A stretch of DNA of 64,000 nt, taken from Roseovarius sp. SCSIO 43702. Its GTDB lineage: Bacteria > Pseudomonadota > Alphaproteobacteria > Rhodobacterales > Rhodobacteraceae. Location of the stretch: positions 1,634,501 through 1,698,500 of the forward strand of contig NZ_CP080623.1 in NCBI RefSeq assembly GCF_019599045.1, in the 5' to 3' direction. The translations under genes were made by a program, and so were the position numbers. Below, piece after piece: positions 35,858 to 46,059 of the stretch (position 1 is the first letter of the stretch; every line of letters starts with the position of its first letter). The notes below the pieces were generated by a model. That model did not search any database. It was given only the letters and a program-made list of their open reading frames with translations, and was not told where the DNA came from.

Positions 35858-36316
35858 TCAGCTCTTGCGCAGGGCGAGATACCAGAGCAGGGCGAGCCCG
35901 AGGGCTGCGAGCGCGTTCCAGCTTGCCATCGACAGGCCGAGGAGGTCCCACGCGACCTCGTCGCAACGGACCACCGGGGCGGTGACGATCCTGTCGAAGA
36001 AATCCGCGTCGCTCAGCCCCTCGCCGCCGGTCGCCGAGCAGGTGGCGGGCCCTTCCCACCAGCCGCGCTCGACCCCGGTATGATAGAACCCGAGCGCCGC
36101 GGTCGAGAGCGCCGCGAGGAGGCCGAGCGCCGGGAAGAGCCGCCCGCGCACCGCCACGGCCGCACAGGCGATGACGAGCGCGGCGGCATGGGGCCAGCGC
36201 TGCCAGAGACACAGCTTGCAGGGGGCGAGGCCGCCCAGGTGCTGGAACGCGAAGGCGCCCAGGAGAAGCGCGAGGGAGCCGAAGGCGGCGAGGCCGATGA
36301 GAAGGTTGCGCTGCAT
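35858..36316 (-). CDS. dsbB: Disulfide bond formation protein B family
   Basis: 152-aa membrane protein with about four helices. The quinone-side motif CKLC lies near residue 33, and the second Cys pair (TCSATGG ... VVRCDEV) is in the periplasmic loop, so both DsbB cysteine pairs are present. It reoxidises DsbA with ubiquinone. Its ATG overlaps the upstream stop (TGATG). Confidence 0.85.
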   Translation of the reverse strand: MQRNLLIGLAAFGSLALLLGAFAFQHLGGLAPCKLCLWQRWPHAAALVIACAAVAVRGRLFPALGLLAALSTAALGFYHTGVERGWWEGPATCSATGGEGLSDADFFDRIVTAPVVRCDEVAWDLLGLSMASWNALAALGLALLWYLALRKS

Positions 36317-36894
36317 CACAGGAATTTCACCACGTAGAAGCCGAGGGCGAGGATCACCACGAACAGCGTGAACATAAGGCCGAGGCGGCGCTCGATGAAG
36401 TCCCGCACCGGCGCGCCGAATTTCCACAGAAGCGCCGCCACGAGAAAGAACCGCAGGCCGCGGGCCAGGATCGAGGTGGCCACGAAGGTAAAGAACGGCA
36501 TCCCCGTCCAGCCCGACATGATGGTGATGACCTTGTAGGGAAAGGGCGTCACCCCGGCGGTCAGCACCGCCCAGAAGCCCATGTCGTTGAAACGGGTCGA
36601 GAACGCCTCCATCGCGTCGCCCTTGCCGAGCGCGGCGAGGATGGGTTGCCCGATCGTCTCGTAGGCGAAGGCGCCGATGGCGTAGCCCAGAAGCCCGCCC
36701 AGCACCGACGACACGAGCGCCACGATGGCCACGAGCCACGCGCGGGACGGCCGGGCGAGGATCATGGGGATCATCAGGACATCGGGTGGGATCGGAAAGA
36801 CCGAGCTTTCGATGAAGGAGACGAGCGCGAGAACCCAGAGCGCGCGGGGATGATCGGCAAGCGAGATCGTCCAGTCATAGAGGCGTCTGAGCAT
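36316..36894 (-). CDS. DedA/YqaA-like SNARE-associated membrane protein
   Basis: 192 aa with several hydrophobic helices. It shows SFIESSVFPIPPDVLMIPMIL, LGGLLGYAIGAFAYETIGQP and GVTPFPYKVITIMSGWTGM, typical of the VTT/DedA group, thought to act in membrane lipid or ion homeostasis. ATG 36894 after AGGGA is chosen; the frame extends upstream to 36972 without a site. Coupled to dsbB by a one-base overlap. Confidence 0.85.
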   Translation of the reverse strand: MLRRLYDWTISLADHPRALWVLALVSFIESSVFPIPPDVLMIPMILARPSRAWLVAIVALVSSVLGGLLGYAIGAFAYETIGQPILAALGKGDAMEAFSTRFNDMGFWAVLTAGVTPFPYKVITIMSGWTGMPFFTFVATSILARGLRFFLVAALLWKFGAPVRDFIERRLGLMFTLFVVILALGFYVVKFL

Positions 36895-36994
36895 GCATTG
36901 TCCCTTCGTGGTGGACGCGGTTGACCACGCGGCGCGCAGGGGGTCAAGAGGTCTGGACGGAGCGCGAGCCATTCGCTAAATACCGGACGCAGCG

Positions 36995-37080
36995 GCCCAA
37001 GTGGCGGAATGGTAGACGCAGGGGATTCAAAATCCCCCGCCTTCACGGGCGTGTCGGTTCGAGTCCGACCTTGGGCACCA
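36995..37080 (+). tRNA. tRNA-Leu (anticodon CAA)
   Basis: 86 nt, including the encoded CCA. Acceptor arms GCCCAAG (36995-37001) and CTTGGGC pair fully; anticodon stem GGGGA / TCCCC holds the loop TTCAAAA, with the anticodon CAA at 37028-37030; the variable arm is long, as in class-II Leu tRNAs; the T-arm GTCGGTTCGAGTCCGAC is clear. It decodes UUG. Confidence 0.97.
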
Positions 37081-37820
37081 CTCCGATCTTTCCCAAGTCT
37101 TTCCCAAGCGGAATTTGCGCGATGACGGGGCGGGTGCCGCGCCGCGGCGCTGGCGAATCATGGAGAGTGTTTCCGGGGACGGGCCAAAGATCAGGAATCC
37201 GCCGGATTGGGGGCGATTCCAAGTCGGCGGAGAGGGGGTCGGTCGGTAAGTCGGCCCGTCGCAAAGATTTTGAATCGTTTCCGAAACAGAAACCATCATT
37301 CCCGCATGGGTTGCGTGCGGTGAATCGCGCGGTTGACTGAGCGGTCAGGAAAAGAATGGCGATCACGGATCGCCTCACATCTCATGCGTGAAAATCGCGC
37401 CTGGGAGGCCGCGTGGGATTGGGTGCGTGCCCGGCGATAATGCGACGATTTTCGACACAATCTGGACATGTCTGCATCAAATTTTCCTTTGTGGCCCGCA
37501 GGCTGTGCCATAAAACGGTCAAGCCCGGCTGGGGGGCGATGAAGATAGGTCACGGGGGCGACCGCACAGGGCACGTATCGGCTTGATACGGGAGATGTGT
37601 AATCGCGATGCTGCCGAAGGTTTGGCGCGTGATACATATGACGACCATGGCGCGAGCCTTGGTCAATCGGCGACGCAACGACGCGCCGGTTATCTCCCCT
37701 CCAACAGCATGATGACGAGGTCCGTGCAGGTCGCTCTTGTCGCCGCTCTATTGTCGGCGGGGTATTTTGGTTTTCCGTATTTTGCGGACGGTCTGGGGGC
37801 CGTAAGTTAGGAGAAGGGTC
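37081..37820. other. 740-bp stretch without a convincing gene after tRNA-Leu
   Basis: It contains a tandem 11-mer TCTTTCCCAAG at 37087-37097 and 37098-37108, immediately after the tRNA. A weak hydrophobic mini-frame from ATG 37709 to 37810 (33 aa, TRSVQVALVAALLSAGYFG) has no ribosome site and AT-rich codons. Base composition is lower in GC near 37440-37610 than in flanking genes. Promoter signals for the RTX gene at 37821 are probably in its 3' part. Nothing else is seen. Confidence 0.5.
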
Positions 37821-40800
37821 ATGGGGATTGACAGAACGGACACCGGTGCCGGTGTCGTCGACGGGGATGCATCGGACAACGAGATCAATGCGCTGACCCC
37901 GGCGGATGCCGAGGGCGACCGGATCGACGGGGGCGACGCGTTGCTTCCGGGCGAGACGGGCGATGACGATATCGTCAATGCGGGCGACGGTGACGACACC
38001 GTGCTGGCGGGCGCGGGCGACGACGAGGTTTTCGGGGGCGCGGGCGATGACAGTCTCAACGGCGGCGAGGGCGACGACCTGCTGATCGGGGACCGTGACA
38101 TCAGGGACAATATCGCGAGCCGCGAGGTCCTGCGCTGGAGCAAGGCGCCCGACCCGGACGGTCATGACGGCACACGGGGCATCGACGACGGCGACCACCT
38201 TCGCGATTTCACGATGAGCACCGGCAGCGTCGATGTGAGCTTTTCCAAGACCGGCCGCGGACCGACGGAATTCAGCACCGATCGTCAGCAGGTGAAGGAC
38301 ATCGAGACCGACGGCGGGTCCATCAACGCCTGCTCCTCGATGGCCAACGAGCTTCGCGGCGAGGGACAATCGGCGCAATTCGCGCTGGACTTCTCGCGCC
38401 CCGTGGAAAACGTGTCCTTCCGCATCAACGATATCGACGGTGATGGCCTGGTGAAGGTCACGGCGTATGACGCCGACGGAAACCCGATCGAGGTCGATCT
38501 CGATGGCGGTTCGCGGCTTTCGCTGAAGGACACGGATTCGGTGCCGGGGGCGGATACCGCCGACAGCAAGGGTGGCTACAAGCCGGACTATTCCGAGGAG
38601 TATTCGGTGCTCGTGGACATTCCCGGCCCGGTCTCGCGGATCGAGATCGAGCACAGCCAGGATGGCGACAACAATTCTGGCATCAACATCACCGATGTCT
38701 ACTTCGACACCTATCCCGAGATCGACGAGGGCGATGACACGCTGATCGGCGGCGAGGGCGACGACACGCTCCTGGGCGAGGGTGGCGACGACGCCCTGAC
38801 CGGCGGCGCGGGCGCGGACCAGATCATGGGCGGCGACGGCGCCGACACGATCACCGGCGGCACGGTGGGGGACGTCGTGGACGGCGGCAGCGGCGGCGAT
38901 GACAACGACACGCTCGACCTGAGCGGAAGCGGGCCGCTGCGCGTGCTGAGCCAGACCGACGACCCGGACGGCAACTCGACGAGCGGCGTGATCGAGTTCC
39001 TCGATGCGGAGGGCAACCCGACCGGAACGATGGAGTTCTCGGAGATCGAGACGCTGATCCTGCCCGAGCCGGACGGGATCGTCTCGGGCACGCCCGGAGA
39101 TGACGTGATCGACCTGCCCTACACGGGCGATCCGGACGGGGACCGCATCGACAACAACGACGCCATCCTGGGCAATGTCGGCTCGAACGACGACATCGTG
39201 GAGGCCGGCGACGGTGACGACACGGTGCGCGGTCGCGAGGGGGACGACACGCTCATGGGCGAGGCGGGAGACGATTCCATGCGCGGGGATGCCGGCGAGG
39301 ACAGTCTCGACGGTGGCGAGGGCGACGACACCCTGCGCGGTGACGCGGGCGAGGACACGCTCGACGGCGGCAAGGGCGACGATTCGCTCGACGGCGGCGA
39401 CGGCGACGACACGATCCTCGGCGGGCTGGGCAACGATACCGCGATCGGCGGAGACGGAGATGACGTGATCGACACGTCGAACCCCGTACTCAATCCGAAA
39501 GACCCGGATTTCCCGTTGCCCGACAGGGGCTTTGGCAAGGTCGTCCCGGAGGACCCGAACCCCGACAACGATCGCGACCTGGTGTATGGCGGTGCCGGTG
39601 ACGACACCATCACCACGGGAGACGACGCGGACACGATCTCGGGCGGTGACGGCGACGACGTGATCGACGCCGGGCTGGACGATGACGAGGTCAGCGGCGA
39701 CGCCGGGGACGATTTCATCATCGCCGGTGAAGGCAGCGATACCGTTCACGGCGGTGACGGGGATGACACGATCTATGGCGGGATCAACAACGACTCGGTC
39801 AACATTCCCGACGACCGCGACCCCGAGCCCGACAATGGCGACGACCTGCTGAGCGGCGGGGCCGGTGACGACCTCATCTTCGGCGAGGATGACGACGACA
39901 CGATCCTGGGCGGAACGGGCGATGACACGCTCGATGGCGGTATCGACAACGACTTCATCCGCGGCCAGGACGGCGACGACAGCATCCTCGGTGGTGACGG
40001 CGACGACACGCTTCAGGGCGGCAATGGCGACGACGTGATCGAGGGCGGCGACGGCGACGACGTGATCGAGGGCCGGGCCGATGATGACACGATCATCGGC
40101 GGGGCCGGGGCCGACGACATGTCGGGCGACACGGGCCGTGACACGTTCATCATCTCGAGCGCGGAAGATGCCGATGGCGACAATGCCGACGGCGGCGCCG
40201 GCGGAGACGATTTCGACACGCTCGACCTGACCGGGGCGGGGGATTTCGAGATCGTGGACCGGACGGTCGATCCCGACGGCAACTCGATCTCGGGGCGGAT
40301 CAACTTCCTGGACGGGGATGGCAACACCACGAGCACGATGACCTTCCAGGAGATCGAGCGGATCATCCCGTGCTTCACGCCGGGCACGCTCATCGCCACG
40401 CCGAAGGGCGAGCGGAAGGTCGAGGACCTCGAGATCGGCGACCGGGTGATCACCCGCGACAACGGCTTGCAGGAAATCCGCTGGGTCGGACGGCGCGACC
40501 TGAAGGGCGCCGAGCTTCTGCAGGCGCCGCAGCTCAGGCCGGTGCTTATCCGTGCGGGTGCGCTGGGCCGTGGTTTGCCGGAGACCGACCTGCTGGTCAG
40601 TCCGAACCACAGGGTGCTGATCAACAACGAGAAATCGGCACTCTATTTCGAGGACCGCGAGGTGCTGGTCGCGGCCAAGCATCTGACCGGGCTCGAGGGT
40701 GTGGACCCGGTCGATACCGACGAGGTGAGCTATATCCACTTCATGTTCGATCAGCACGAAGTCGTGCTTTCGAACGGGGCGTGGACCGAGAGCTTCCAGC

Positions 40801-40952
40801 CCGGTGAGCAGACGCTTGGCGACATGGATGATGCAAGCCGCGAGGAGATCTACACGCTCTTCCCGGAACTGCGCCATGCCGAGGGTGTGAACGCCTACCA
40901 GGCGGCGCGCCGGTCGCTCAGGAAGCACGAGGCGCAGCTTCTCACGACGTGA
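37821..40952 (+). CDS. Large RTX-repeat protein with C-terminal Hint domain
   Basis: 1043 aa, very acidic. Many calcium-binding nonapeptide repeats of the GGxGxDxLx type in blocks near residues 55-90, 305-355 and 440-770, interrupted by a non-repeat beta-rich module (about 95-300). A Hint domain begins at C851 (CFTPGTLIATPKGERKVEDLEIGDRVITRDNG) and includes LVSPNHRVLI, ending near [17 protein letters not shown]. This is the roseobacter Hint_2 type; it has no canonical C-terminal Asn of a splicing intein, so autocleavage before C851 rather than splicing would be expected. No N-terminal signal peptide; type I export is likely. ATG 37821 follows GGAGAAGG. Confidence 0.9.
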   Translation: MGIDRTDTGAGVVDGDASDNEINALTPADAEGDRIDGGDALLPGETGDDDIVNAGDGDDTVLAGAGDDEVFGGAGDDSLNGGEGDDLLIGDRDIRDNIASREVLRWSKAPDPDGHDGTRGIDDGDHLRDFTMSTGSVDVSFSKTGRGPTEFSTDRQQVKDIETDGGSINACSSMANELRGEGQSAQFALDFSRPVENVSFRINDIDGDGLVKVTAYDADGNPIEVDLDGGSRLSLKDTDSVPGADTADSKGGYKPDYSEEYSVLVDIPGPVSRIEIEHSQDGDNNSGINITDVYFDTYPEIDEGDDTLIGGEGDDTLLGEGGDDALTGGAGADQIMGGDGADTITGGTVGDVVDGGSGGDDNDTLDLSGSGPLRVLSQTDDPDGNSTSGVIEFLDAEGNPTGTMEFSEIETLILPEPDGIVSGTPGDDVIDLPYTGDPDGDRIDNNDAILGNVGSNDDIVEAGDGDDTVRGREGDDTLMGEAGDDSMRGDAGEDSLDGGEGDDTLRGDAGEDTLDGGKGDDSLDGGDGDDTILGGLGNDTAIGGDGDDVIDTSNPVLNPKDPDFPLPDRGFGKVVPEDPNPDNDRDLVYGGAGDDTITTGDDADTISGGDGDDVIDAGLDDDEVSGDAGDDFIIAGEGSDTVHGGDGDDTIYGGINNDSVNIPDDRDPEPDNGDDLLSGGAGDDLIFGEDDDDTILGGTGDDTLDGGIDNDFIRGQDGDDSILGGDGDDTLQGGNGDDVIEGGDGDDVIEGRADDDTIIGGAGADDMSGDTGRDTFIISSAEDADGDNADGGAGGDDFDTLDLTGAGDFEIVDRTVDPDGNSISGRINFLDGDGNTTSTMTFQEIERIIPCFTPGTLIATPKGERKVEDLEIGDRVITRDNGLQEIRWVGRRDLKGAELLQAPQLRPVLIRAGALGRGLPETDLLVSPNHRVLINNEKSALYFEDREVLVAAKHLTGLEGVDPVDTDEVSYIHFMFDQHEVVLSNGAWTESFQPGEQTLGDMDDASREEIYTLFPELRHAEGVNAYQAARRSLRKHEAQLLTT

Positions 40953-40967
40953 TCCCTTGCAGCCGGG

Positions 40968-40995
40968 CCGGCCCGCATCCCCGCGGGCCGGTCTT
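40968..40995 (+). terminator. Possible terminator of the first RTX-Hint gene
   Basis: CCGGCCCGC (40968-40976) / GCGGGCCGG (40983-40991), a 9-bp GC stem with a 6-base loop, 16 bases after the stop, followed by TCTT only. The weak T-run makes termination uncertain. Confidence 0.45.
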
Positions 40996-41222
40996 CGGAA
41001 TCGGTTGCGGGGGCCAGTCCGGTTCTGGACGGAACAATCCCGGTGATCCGTCGGGATTGTTTCTTCCGTTGCGTCAATCGTGGCGAAATACCGCCATTCT
41101 CCCCGGTCCCGGTCCTCTGTGCGGGATAGGTAGGTGGGCGTTCTCGTGCTATGAGAAACTCGATTATGGCATTCCCGTGTCCGTATTGAGGCGGAAGGGG
41201 GACATTTTACGAGGACCTCAAG

Positions 41223-43094
41223 ATGGCTTATCTTCCCGGCACTCCCGGTAACGACACGATCAAGGGAACGAACGAAGACGACACCATCGAGGGGTTCGGC
41301 GGAAACGACCTTCTTTCCGGGGAAGGGGCGGATGACAGCATCTCGGGCGGCGACGGCAACGACACGATTTTCGGCGATCGGGGCGAGGGCACCAGTCTCG
41401 GCAATGACGCGTCGCCGCTGACGGTTGCGCGCGACAACCTCGTCTCCGACAGTTCAAGGGGGGACAACAACGCGAGGGTGGGCGACGAGGCCATCTATCG
41501 GAACGTGGCCCAGCTCGAGGACGGCACGCAGGTCTGGGGCCGGCTTATCCTGACGGGGGTGAGCGATTCGCGTCTCAACGTGGATCTGAGCGGACCCGAA
41601 GGCGCGGAGATCCTGCTCAACAGCGGAAGAGGCTCCGGCGAGCGCTACGGCGGCGAGACGGCGAGTTTCCGGCTGGAGTTCTTCGATCCGGCGACGGGCA
41701 ATCCGGTCGCCCTCAATTCCACCGCGACGGTCAACGACCTCGATCGCAACAGCGTGGGCGACCAGGAGTCGGTGACGATCGACGCGTCGAGCTTCACGAG
41801 CTATGCCACCTCGGCGGACACGTCGCTCAACGTGGTGGACGCAGGCGGCACGATCACGGCGTCGGGCACCGAGAGCAACGATCCTTCGGATCAGGACGCA
41901 TGGTTCTCGGCGGCGTTCGAGAACCGCGAATTCATCGAATTCACGCTCGAGACGCGCAGCACGCAATCGGGTTTCAGTTTCAGCGGCGATCTTATCGACG
42001 ACCCGGTGATCACCCCCTTCGAGGAGGGGAACGACACCCTCGAGGGTGGCGCGGGCAATGACGTGATCCTGGGCCAGGGCGGCAATGACAGCCTGTCGGG
42101 CGGATCGGGCAACGACACGCTGATGGGTGGTGAGGGCGCCGACACGCTGGAGGCCGGGGACGGGTCGGACCGTGTCGAAGGTGGCGCGGGCAATGACCAG
42201 ATCTTCGGCGGCGGCGACAATGATGTGCTCTCGGGCGGCGATGATGCCGATACGGTGACGGTCGCCGGTTTCGGCAGTTCCGGCGTCAACAACACGACGG
42301 TTCAGGGCGGATCGGGCGGCGATGACAACGACACGCTCGACATCAGCGCGCTGGTGGCCGATGGCTGGCGCGTCACGAATTTCGTCCAGAATCCCGAGAG
42401 CAACGGGAACCCCGGTTTCGATGGCCAGATCCAGTTGCAGCGGGGCGGCGAGACCGCGAATATCAATTATTCGGATATCGAGAACCTCGTGATCTGTTTC
42501 ACGCCGGGCACGGTGATCGCGACCCCGCGGGGCGTGCGCCCGGTCGAGGATCTGCGCCCCGGCGACCAGGTGATCACGCGCGACAGTGGCATCAGGGAAC
42601 TGTGCTGGACCGGGCGGAAGGGCCTGTCGGCGGCGGCGCTTGCGCGGGAGCCGAAACTCGCGCCCGTCCTCATCCGCAAGGGCGCGCTGGGCGAGGACAT
42701 GCCCAACCGCGACATGCTGGTCAGTCCCAATCACCGGATGCTGATCGTGAACGAGCTGGCCGAGATGATGTTCGGCGAGCGCGAGGTGCTGATCCCGGCC
42801 AAGCATCTGACCGGCCTCGACGGCGTGGACCGGGTGCGGGGCGCAGAGGGTGTGACCTATGTCCACGTGATGTGTGACCGGCACGAGGTGGTGCTGGCCG
42901 ATGGGGCGTGGACCGAGAGCTTCCAGCCCGGCGACGAGGCGCTGCGGGCGGTGGAGAAGGCGCAGCGCGACGAACTGCTGACGCTCTTCCCCGAACTTCG
43001 GACGCAGGCGGGGCGCGAGGCGTTCACCACGGCGCGGCTCACGCTCAAGTCCCACGAGGCGCAGGTGCTGATGGGCGAGGCTCAGCCCGCCTGA
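41223..43094 (+). CDS. Second RTX-Hint protein (tandem paralogue)
   Basis: 623 aa. RTX repeats at the N-terminus ([21 protein letters not shown], residues about 3-55), a beta-rich middle module (about 75-260), a second RTX block (about 268-370), then a Hint domain starting at C425 ([32 protein letters not shown]) and containing [10 protein letters not shown] and [17 protein letters not shown]. The Hint domain matches the one at 40371 closely; the N-terminal module is different. It overlaps the convergent nucleotidyltransferase gene by 13 bp. Probably secreted by a type I system; target unknown. Confidence 0.9.
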   Translation: MAYLPGTPGNDTIKGTNEDDTIEGFGGNDLLSGEGADDSISGGDGNDTIFGDRGEGTSLGNDASPLTVARDNLVSDSSRGDNNARVGDEAIYRNVAQLEDGTQVWGRLILTGVSDSRLNVDLSGPEGAEILLNSGRGSGERYGGETASFRLEFFDPATGNPVALNSTATVNDLDRNSVGDQESVTIDASSFTSYATSADTSLNVVDAGGTITASGTESNDPSDQDAWFSAAFENREFIEFTLETRSTQSGFSFSGDLIDDPVITPFEEGNDTLEGGAGNDVILGQGGNDSLSGGSGNDTLMGGEGADTLEAGDGSDRVEGGAGNDQIFGGGDNDVLSGGDDADTVTVAGFGSSGVNNTTVQGGSGGDDNDTLDISALVADGWRVTNFVQNPESNGNPGFDGQIQLQRGGETANINYSDIENLVICFTPGTVIATPRGVRPVEDLRPGDQVITRDSGIRELCWTGRKGLSAAALAREPKLAPVLIRKGALGEDMPNRDMLVSPNHRMLIVNELAEMMFGEREVLIPAKHLTGLDGVDRVRGAEGVTYVHVMCDRHEVVLADGAWTESFQPGDEALRAVEKAQRDELLTLFPELRTQAGREAFTTARLTLKSHEAQVLMGEAQPA

Positions 43095-43672
43095 CGGGCG
43101 CGCCAGCGCGCCCAGGCCTCGGGCGTATCGAGATCGGTGGTGGCGCGGTTGCCCGGAAGCGCCAGCCGCGCCACTTTCTCGTTCGCGATGAGGGACCTCG
43201 CTCCGGTATCGCCGCGAAGGGCCGGAATGCGGGCGCGCTGGCGGGCGGGCAGGATCACCGGATGGCCATCGACCCCGTCTTCGGAGGTGGCGCGCAGCAC
43301 GGTGTCGGGGTGCGTGGAGAAGCGCGCGATCATCCGGGCAAGATCGTCGGTGGTCAGATCCGGCATGTCGGGCAGGAGTACCATGAGCGCGTGGCCCGCA
43401 TCCGCCGCCGCATGGCCCGCACGCAGGGAGGCCGCCATGCCCTCGGCCGGATCGCCGACCGTCACGCGCGTGCAGTCGAGACCGGCCAGCGCCCGCGCGC
43501 GGGCACCGTCTTCGGCGGGCAGGGTGACGAGAACCGGAGTGCCGGTTCCGAGCGCGACAATGACCTGCCGGCGCAGGAGCGGCTGCCCCCCGATCTCTTC
43601 GACGAGCTTGTCGCGGCCACGCATCCGGCGCGAGGCACCGGCGGCGGGGAGGAGGATCGTGAGCTGGGTCAT
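43082..43672 (-). CDS. MobA/MocA-like nucleotidyltransferase
   Basis: 196 aa. NTP-binding start [26 protein letters not shown] and [19 protein letters not shown] (the LxDxP-type catalytic segment), [24 protein letters not shown]. Matches molybdenum-cofactor cytidylyltransferase (MocA) and related enzymes, which make the cytosine dinucleotide cofactor needed by the xanthine-dehydrogenase family, represented at 22-26 kb. The pairing across 17 kb is inference. Confidence 0.82.
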   Translation of the reverse strand: MTQLTILLPAAGASRRMRGRDKLVEEIGGQPLLRRQVIVALGTGTPVLVTLPAEDGARARALAGLDCTRVTVGDPAEGMAASLRAGHAAADAGHALMVLLPDMPDLTTDDLARMIARFSTHPDTVLRATSEDGVDGHPVILPARQRARIPALRGDTGARSLIANEKVARLALPGNRATTDLDTPEAWARWRARQAG

Positions 43673-43709
43673 GATATGGCGCCAGGTGAGGGGGTGGACA
43701 GATGCCGCG

Positions 43710-45557
43710 CTATGTTTCGGCCTTTTCGAGTTTCTCGAGGGCGCGCATCCAGAGTGTCTCGGCGCGCTCGAGCCCGTCCATCACCTCGGCGTATTTGCGT
43801 TGCCAGACGGCGGCTTCGTCCTTGCGCGCGTCGTCATACATGGCCGGATCGGCGAGCTTCCGGGCGAGGCGCTCGGACATGTCCTGAAGCTTTTCCACGC
43901 GCTCCTCGCATTTGCGCACGTCTTGGCGCAGCGCGAGGATGGCGTCGCGCGAGGGGCGCCTGTCGCGTTTCTCGGGCCTGGGTTTGCCCTCGGGTTTCTC
44001 GGGGGCGATGAGACTCTGGCGGTAGCTTTCGAGGTCGCCATCGTAGGGCGCGACGCGACCGTCCTTCACGAGCCAGAGCCGGTCGGCCACGAGGCTGAGC
44101 AGGTGCATGTCGTGGCTGACGAGGATGACGGCGCCGGAATAGGCGGTCAGCGCCTCGACCAGGCCCTCGCGGCTTTCGATGTCGAGATGGTTCGTGGGCT
44201 CGTCGAGGATGAGCATGTGCGGCGCGTCGATGGTGGCGAGCATCAGCGAGAGGCGTGCCTTCTGACCGCCCGACAGGCGCGCGACGATGGTGTCGGCCTG
44301 CTCCGCGCCGATGCCGAAGCCACCGAGCCGCGCGCGCAGGCGGGCGGGTGTCTCCTCGGGGCGCAGGCGGCGGATGTGGTCGAGCGGTGTCTCGTCCACG
44401 TGAAGCTCGTCGACCTGGTGTTGCGCGAAGTAGCCGACGCGCAGCTTGGCCGAGGTGGTCATGCGGCCCGACATCGGGGCAAGGCGACCCGAGAGAAGCT
44501 TCGAGAGGGTCGATTTCCCCTCGCCGTTGCGGCCCAGAAGCGCGATGCGGTCGTCCTGGTCGATGCGCAGGTCGAGGCGCGACAGGACCGGCGTGCCGTC
44601 ATAGCCGACCGAGCCACCCTCAAGCGAGATGATGGGCGGGGAAAGCTCCTCGGGTTCGGGGAAGGCGAAGGCGCGCAGCGCGGCCTCCTGCGGGCGGGTG
44701 ATGGGCTGCATCCGGGCGAGCGCCTTCAGGCGGGACTGCGCCTGTTTCGCCTTGTCGGCCTTGTAGCGGAAACGGTCCACGTAGGATTGCAGGTGGGCGC
44801 GGCGTGCCTCCTGCTTCTTGGCTTCGGCCTCGGCGGCGGCGAGGCGGGCCATGCGGGTTTGCGCGAAGGTGTCGTAGTTGCCCTGGTAGAGCGTGAGCTT
44901 GCGGTCCTCGAGATGCAGGATCGCGCCGACCGCGCGGTTCAGGAGGCCGCGATCATGGCTGATGATGAGGACGGTGTGCGGATAGCGCGTGAGATAGCTT
45001 TCGAGCCAGAGAGCGCCCTCGAGGTCGAGATAGTTGGTGGGCTCGTCGAGCAGCAGGAGGTCGGGCGCCGAGAAAAGCACGGCGGCGAGCGCCACGCGCA
45101 TCCGCCAGCCGCCCGAGAAGGCGCTGCACGGCATTTCCTGTTCGGCGGGGGTGAAGCCGAGACCGCGCAGGATGGTGGCCGCGCGGGCGGGGGCCCCCCA
45201 TGCGTCGATGTCGGCAAGACGGGTCTGCACCTCGGCGATGCGGGCGGGGTCGGTGGCGGTCTCGGCCTCCGACAGGAGCCGCGCGCGCTCGGTATCGGCG
45301 GCGAGCACCGTGTCGATCAGCGAGACCTCGTTGCCCGGCACCTCCTGCGCGACGCCGCCGATGCGGGCGCGGGCCGGCAGGGTGATGCTTCCCTGTTCGA
45401 GCGCGAGCTCGCCGCGGATGAGGCGGAAAAGGGTGGTCTTGCCCGTGCCGTTCCGACCCACGATGCCGACCTTGTGGCCGTCGGGGATCGTAACGGAACT
45501 GTCGACGATCAGCGGGCGTCCGGCGACGGAATAGGAGATGTCGGATATGCGCAACAT
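43710..45557 (-). CDS. ABC-F family ATPase
   Basis: 615-aa soluble protein with two ATP-binding cassettes and no membrane span: Walker A GRNGTGKTTLF (about residue 35) and GRNGEGKSTLS (about 340), signatures FSGGWRMRVAL and LSGGQKARLSL, and a linker rich in charged helix. The C-terminal coiled coil (REKRDRRPSRDAILALRQDVRKCEERVEKLQDM) suggests the Uup/YheS side of ABC-F, which act on ribosomes or DNA. ATG 45557 is chosen; the frame extends 48 bases upstream. Confidence 0.9.
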   Translation of the reverse strand: MLRISDISYSVAGRPLIVDSSVTIPDGHKVGIVGRNGTGKTTLFRLIRGELALEQGSITLPARARIGGVAQEVPGNEVSLIDTVLAADTERARLLSEAETATDPARIAEVQTRLADIDAWGAPARAATILRGLGFTPAEQEMPCSAFSGGWRMRVALAAVLFSAPDLLLLDEPTNYLDLEGALWLESYLTRYPHTVLIISHDRGLLNRAVGAILHLEDRKLTLYQGNYDTFAQTRMARLAAAEAEAKKQEARRAHLQSYVDRFRYKADKAKQAQSRLKALARMQPITRPQEAALRAFAFPEPEELSPPIISLEGGSVGYDGTPVLSRLDLRIDQDDRIALLGRNGEGKSTLSKLLSGRLAPMSGRMTTSAKLRVGYFAQHQVDELHVDETPLDHIRRLRPEETPARLRARLGGFGIGAEQADTIVARLSGGQKARLSLMLATIDAPHMLILDEPTNHLDIESREGLVEALTAYSGAVILVSHDMHLLSLVADRLWLVKDGRVAPYDGDLESYRQSLIAPEKPEGKPRPEKRDRRPSRDAILALRQDVRKCEERVEKLQDMSERLARKLADPAMYDDARKDEAAVWQRKYAEVMDGLERAETLWMRALEKLEKAET

Positions 45558-45601
45558 GCGCCGAGCGATGGCGTTTCGCCCGGCGCTTGTCAACGGCGGG
45601 T

Positions 45602-45889
45602 TCACTTCAGTAGCGCATCGAGCCCCTCGGCGGGAAACGAGCCGAAACCGACGAGGGCATTGTCGCCGCCGCGTTCGAAGACGAAGACGTGGATTTCGTC
45701 GTGATTGAGCGTGGCGCGGCAGAACACGTCTTCGGCCGCAAGGGCATCGGGGCAGGTCTCGAGATCGAGATGCGGCACGGCGACCTCGAACTGGTCATAG
45801 GTCAACGCCATGGGAGCCGCCACCGCCGAGAGCGGTGCGATGGCGAGGAGGAACGCGGGGCCGAGGCTGCTGCGGATGAATGAGGTCAT
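45602..45889 (-). CDS. Small exported protein of unknown function
   Basis: 95 aa. Signal peptide roughly MTSFIRSSLGPAFLLAIAPLSAVAA. The mature part is about 70 residues with two Cys (TCPDALAAEDVFCRA), likely forming a disulfide. GAAGGACC precedes the ATG. I do not recognise the family. Close behind it in the same direction is the ABC-F gene (44 bp). Confidence 0.75.
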   Translation of the reverse strand: MTSFIRSSLGPAFLLAIAPLSAVAAPMALTYDQFEVAVPHLDLETCPDALAAEDVFCRATLNHDEIHVFVFERGGDNALVGFGSFPAEGLDALLK

Positions 45890-46059
45890 GTCGGTCCTTC
45901 GATGAGATGTGGTGGTTTGCCGGACTAAATCTGATAGAAATTATCAGAATTGGGAAGTCGCGCGGTCATGCCATGTTGTCGCAGGCCGAAAGGGTCTTTC
46001 ACCCGTGACGGCCGCGTGATACTGCCCGCGCCAATCGAAATCCCATCAGCGAGGCGACC

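Noticed and set aside
39200..40100. Regular 27-base periodicity resembling a tandem-repeat or CRISPR-like array
   Set aside because: It is the codon pattern of 9-residue calcium-binding RTX repeats, in frame throughout; there are no unique spacers.
37296..40928. 1210-codon open frame antisense to the first RTX-Hint gene
   Set aside because: Repeated GAC/GGC codons of the RTX repeats leave the opposite strand free of stops. Its repetitive Val/Ala/Asp product has no family match, whereas the sense strand has clear RTX and Hint domains.
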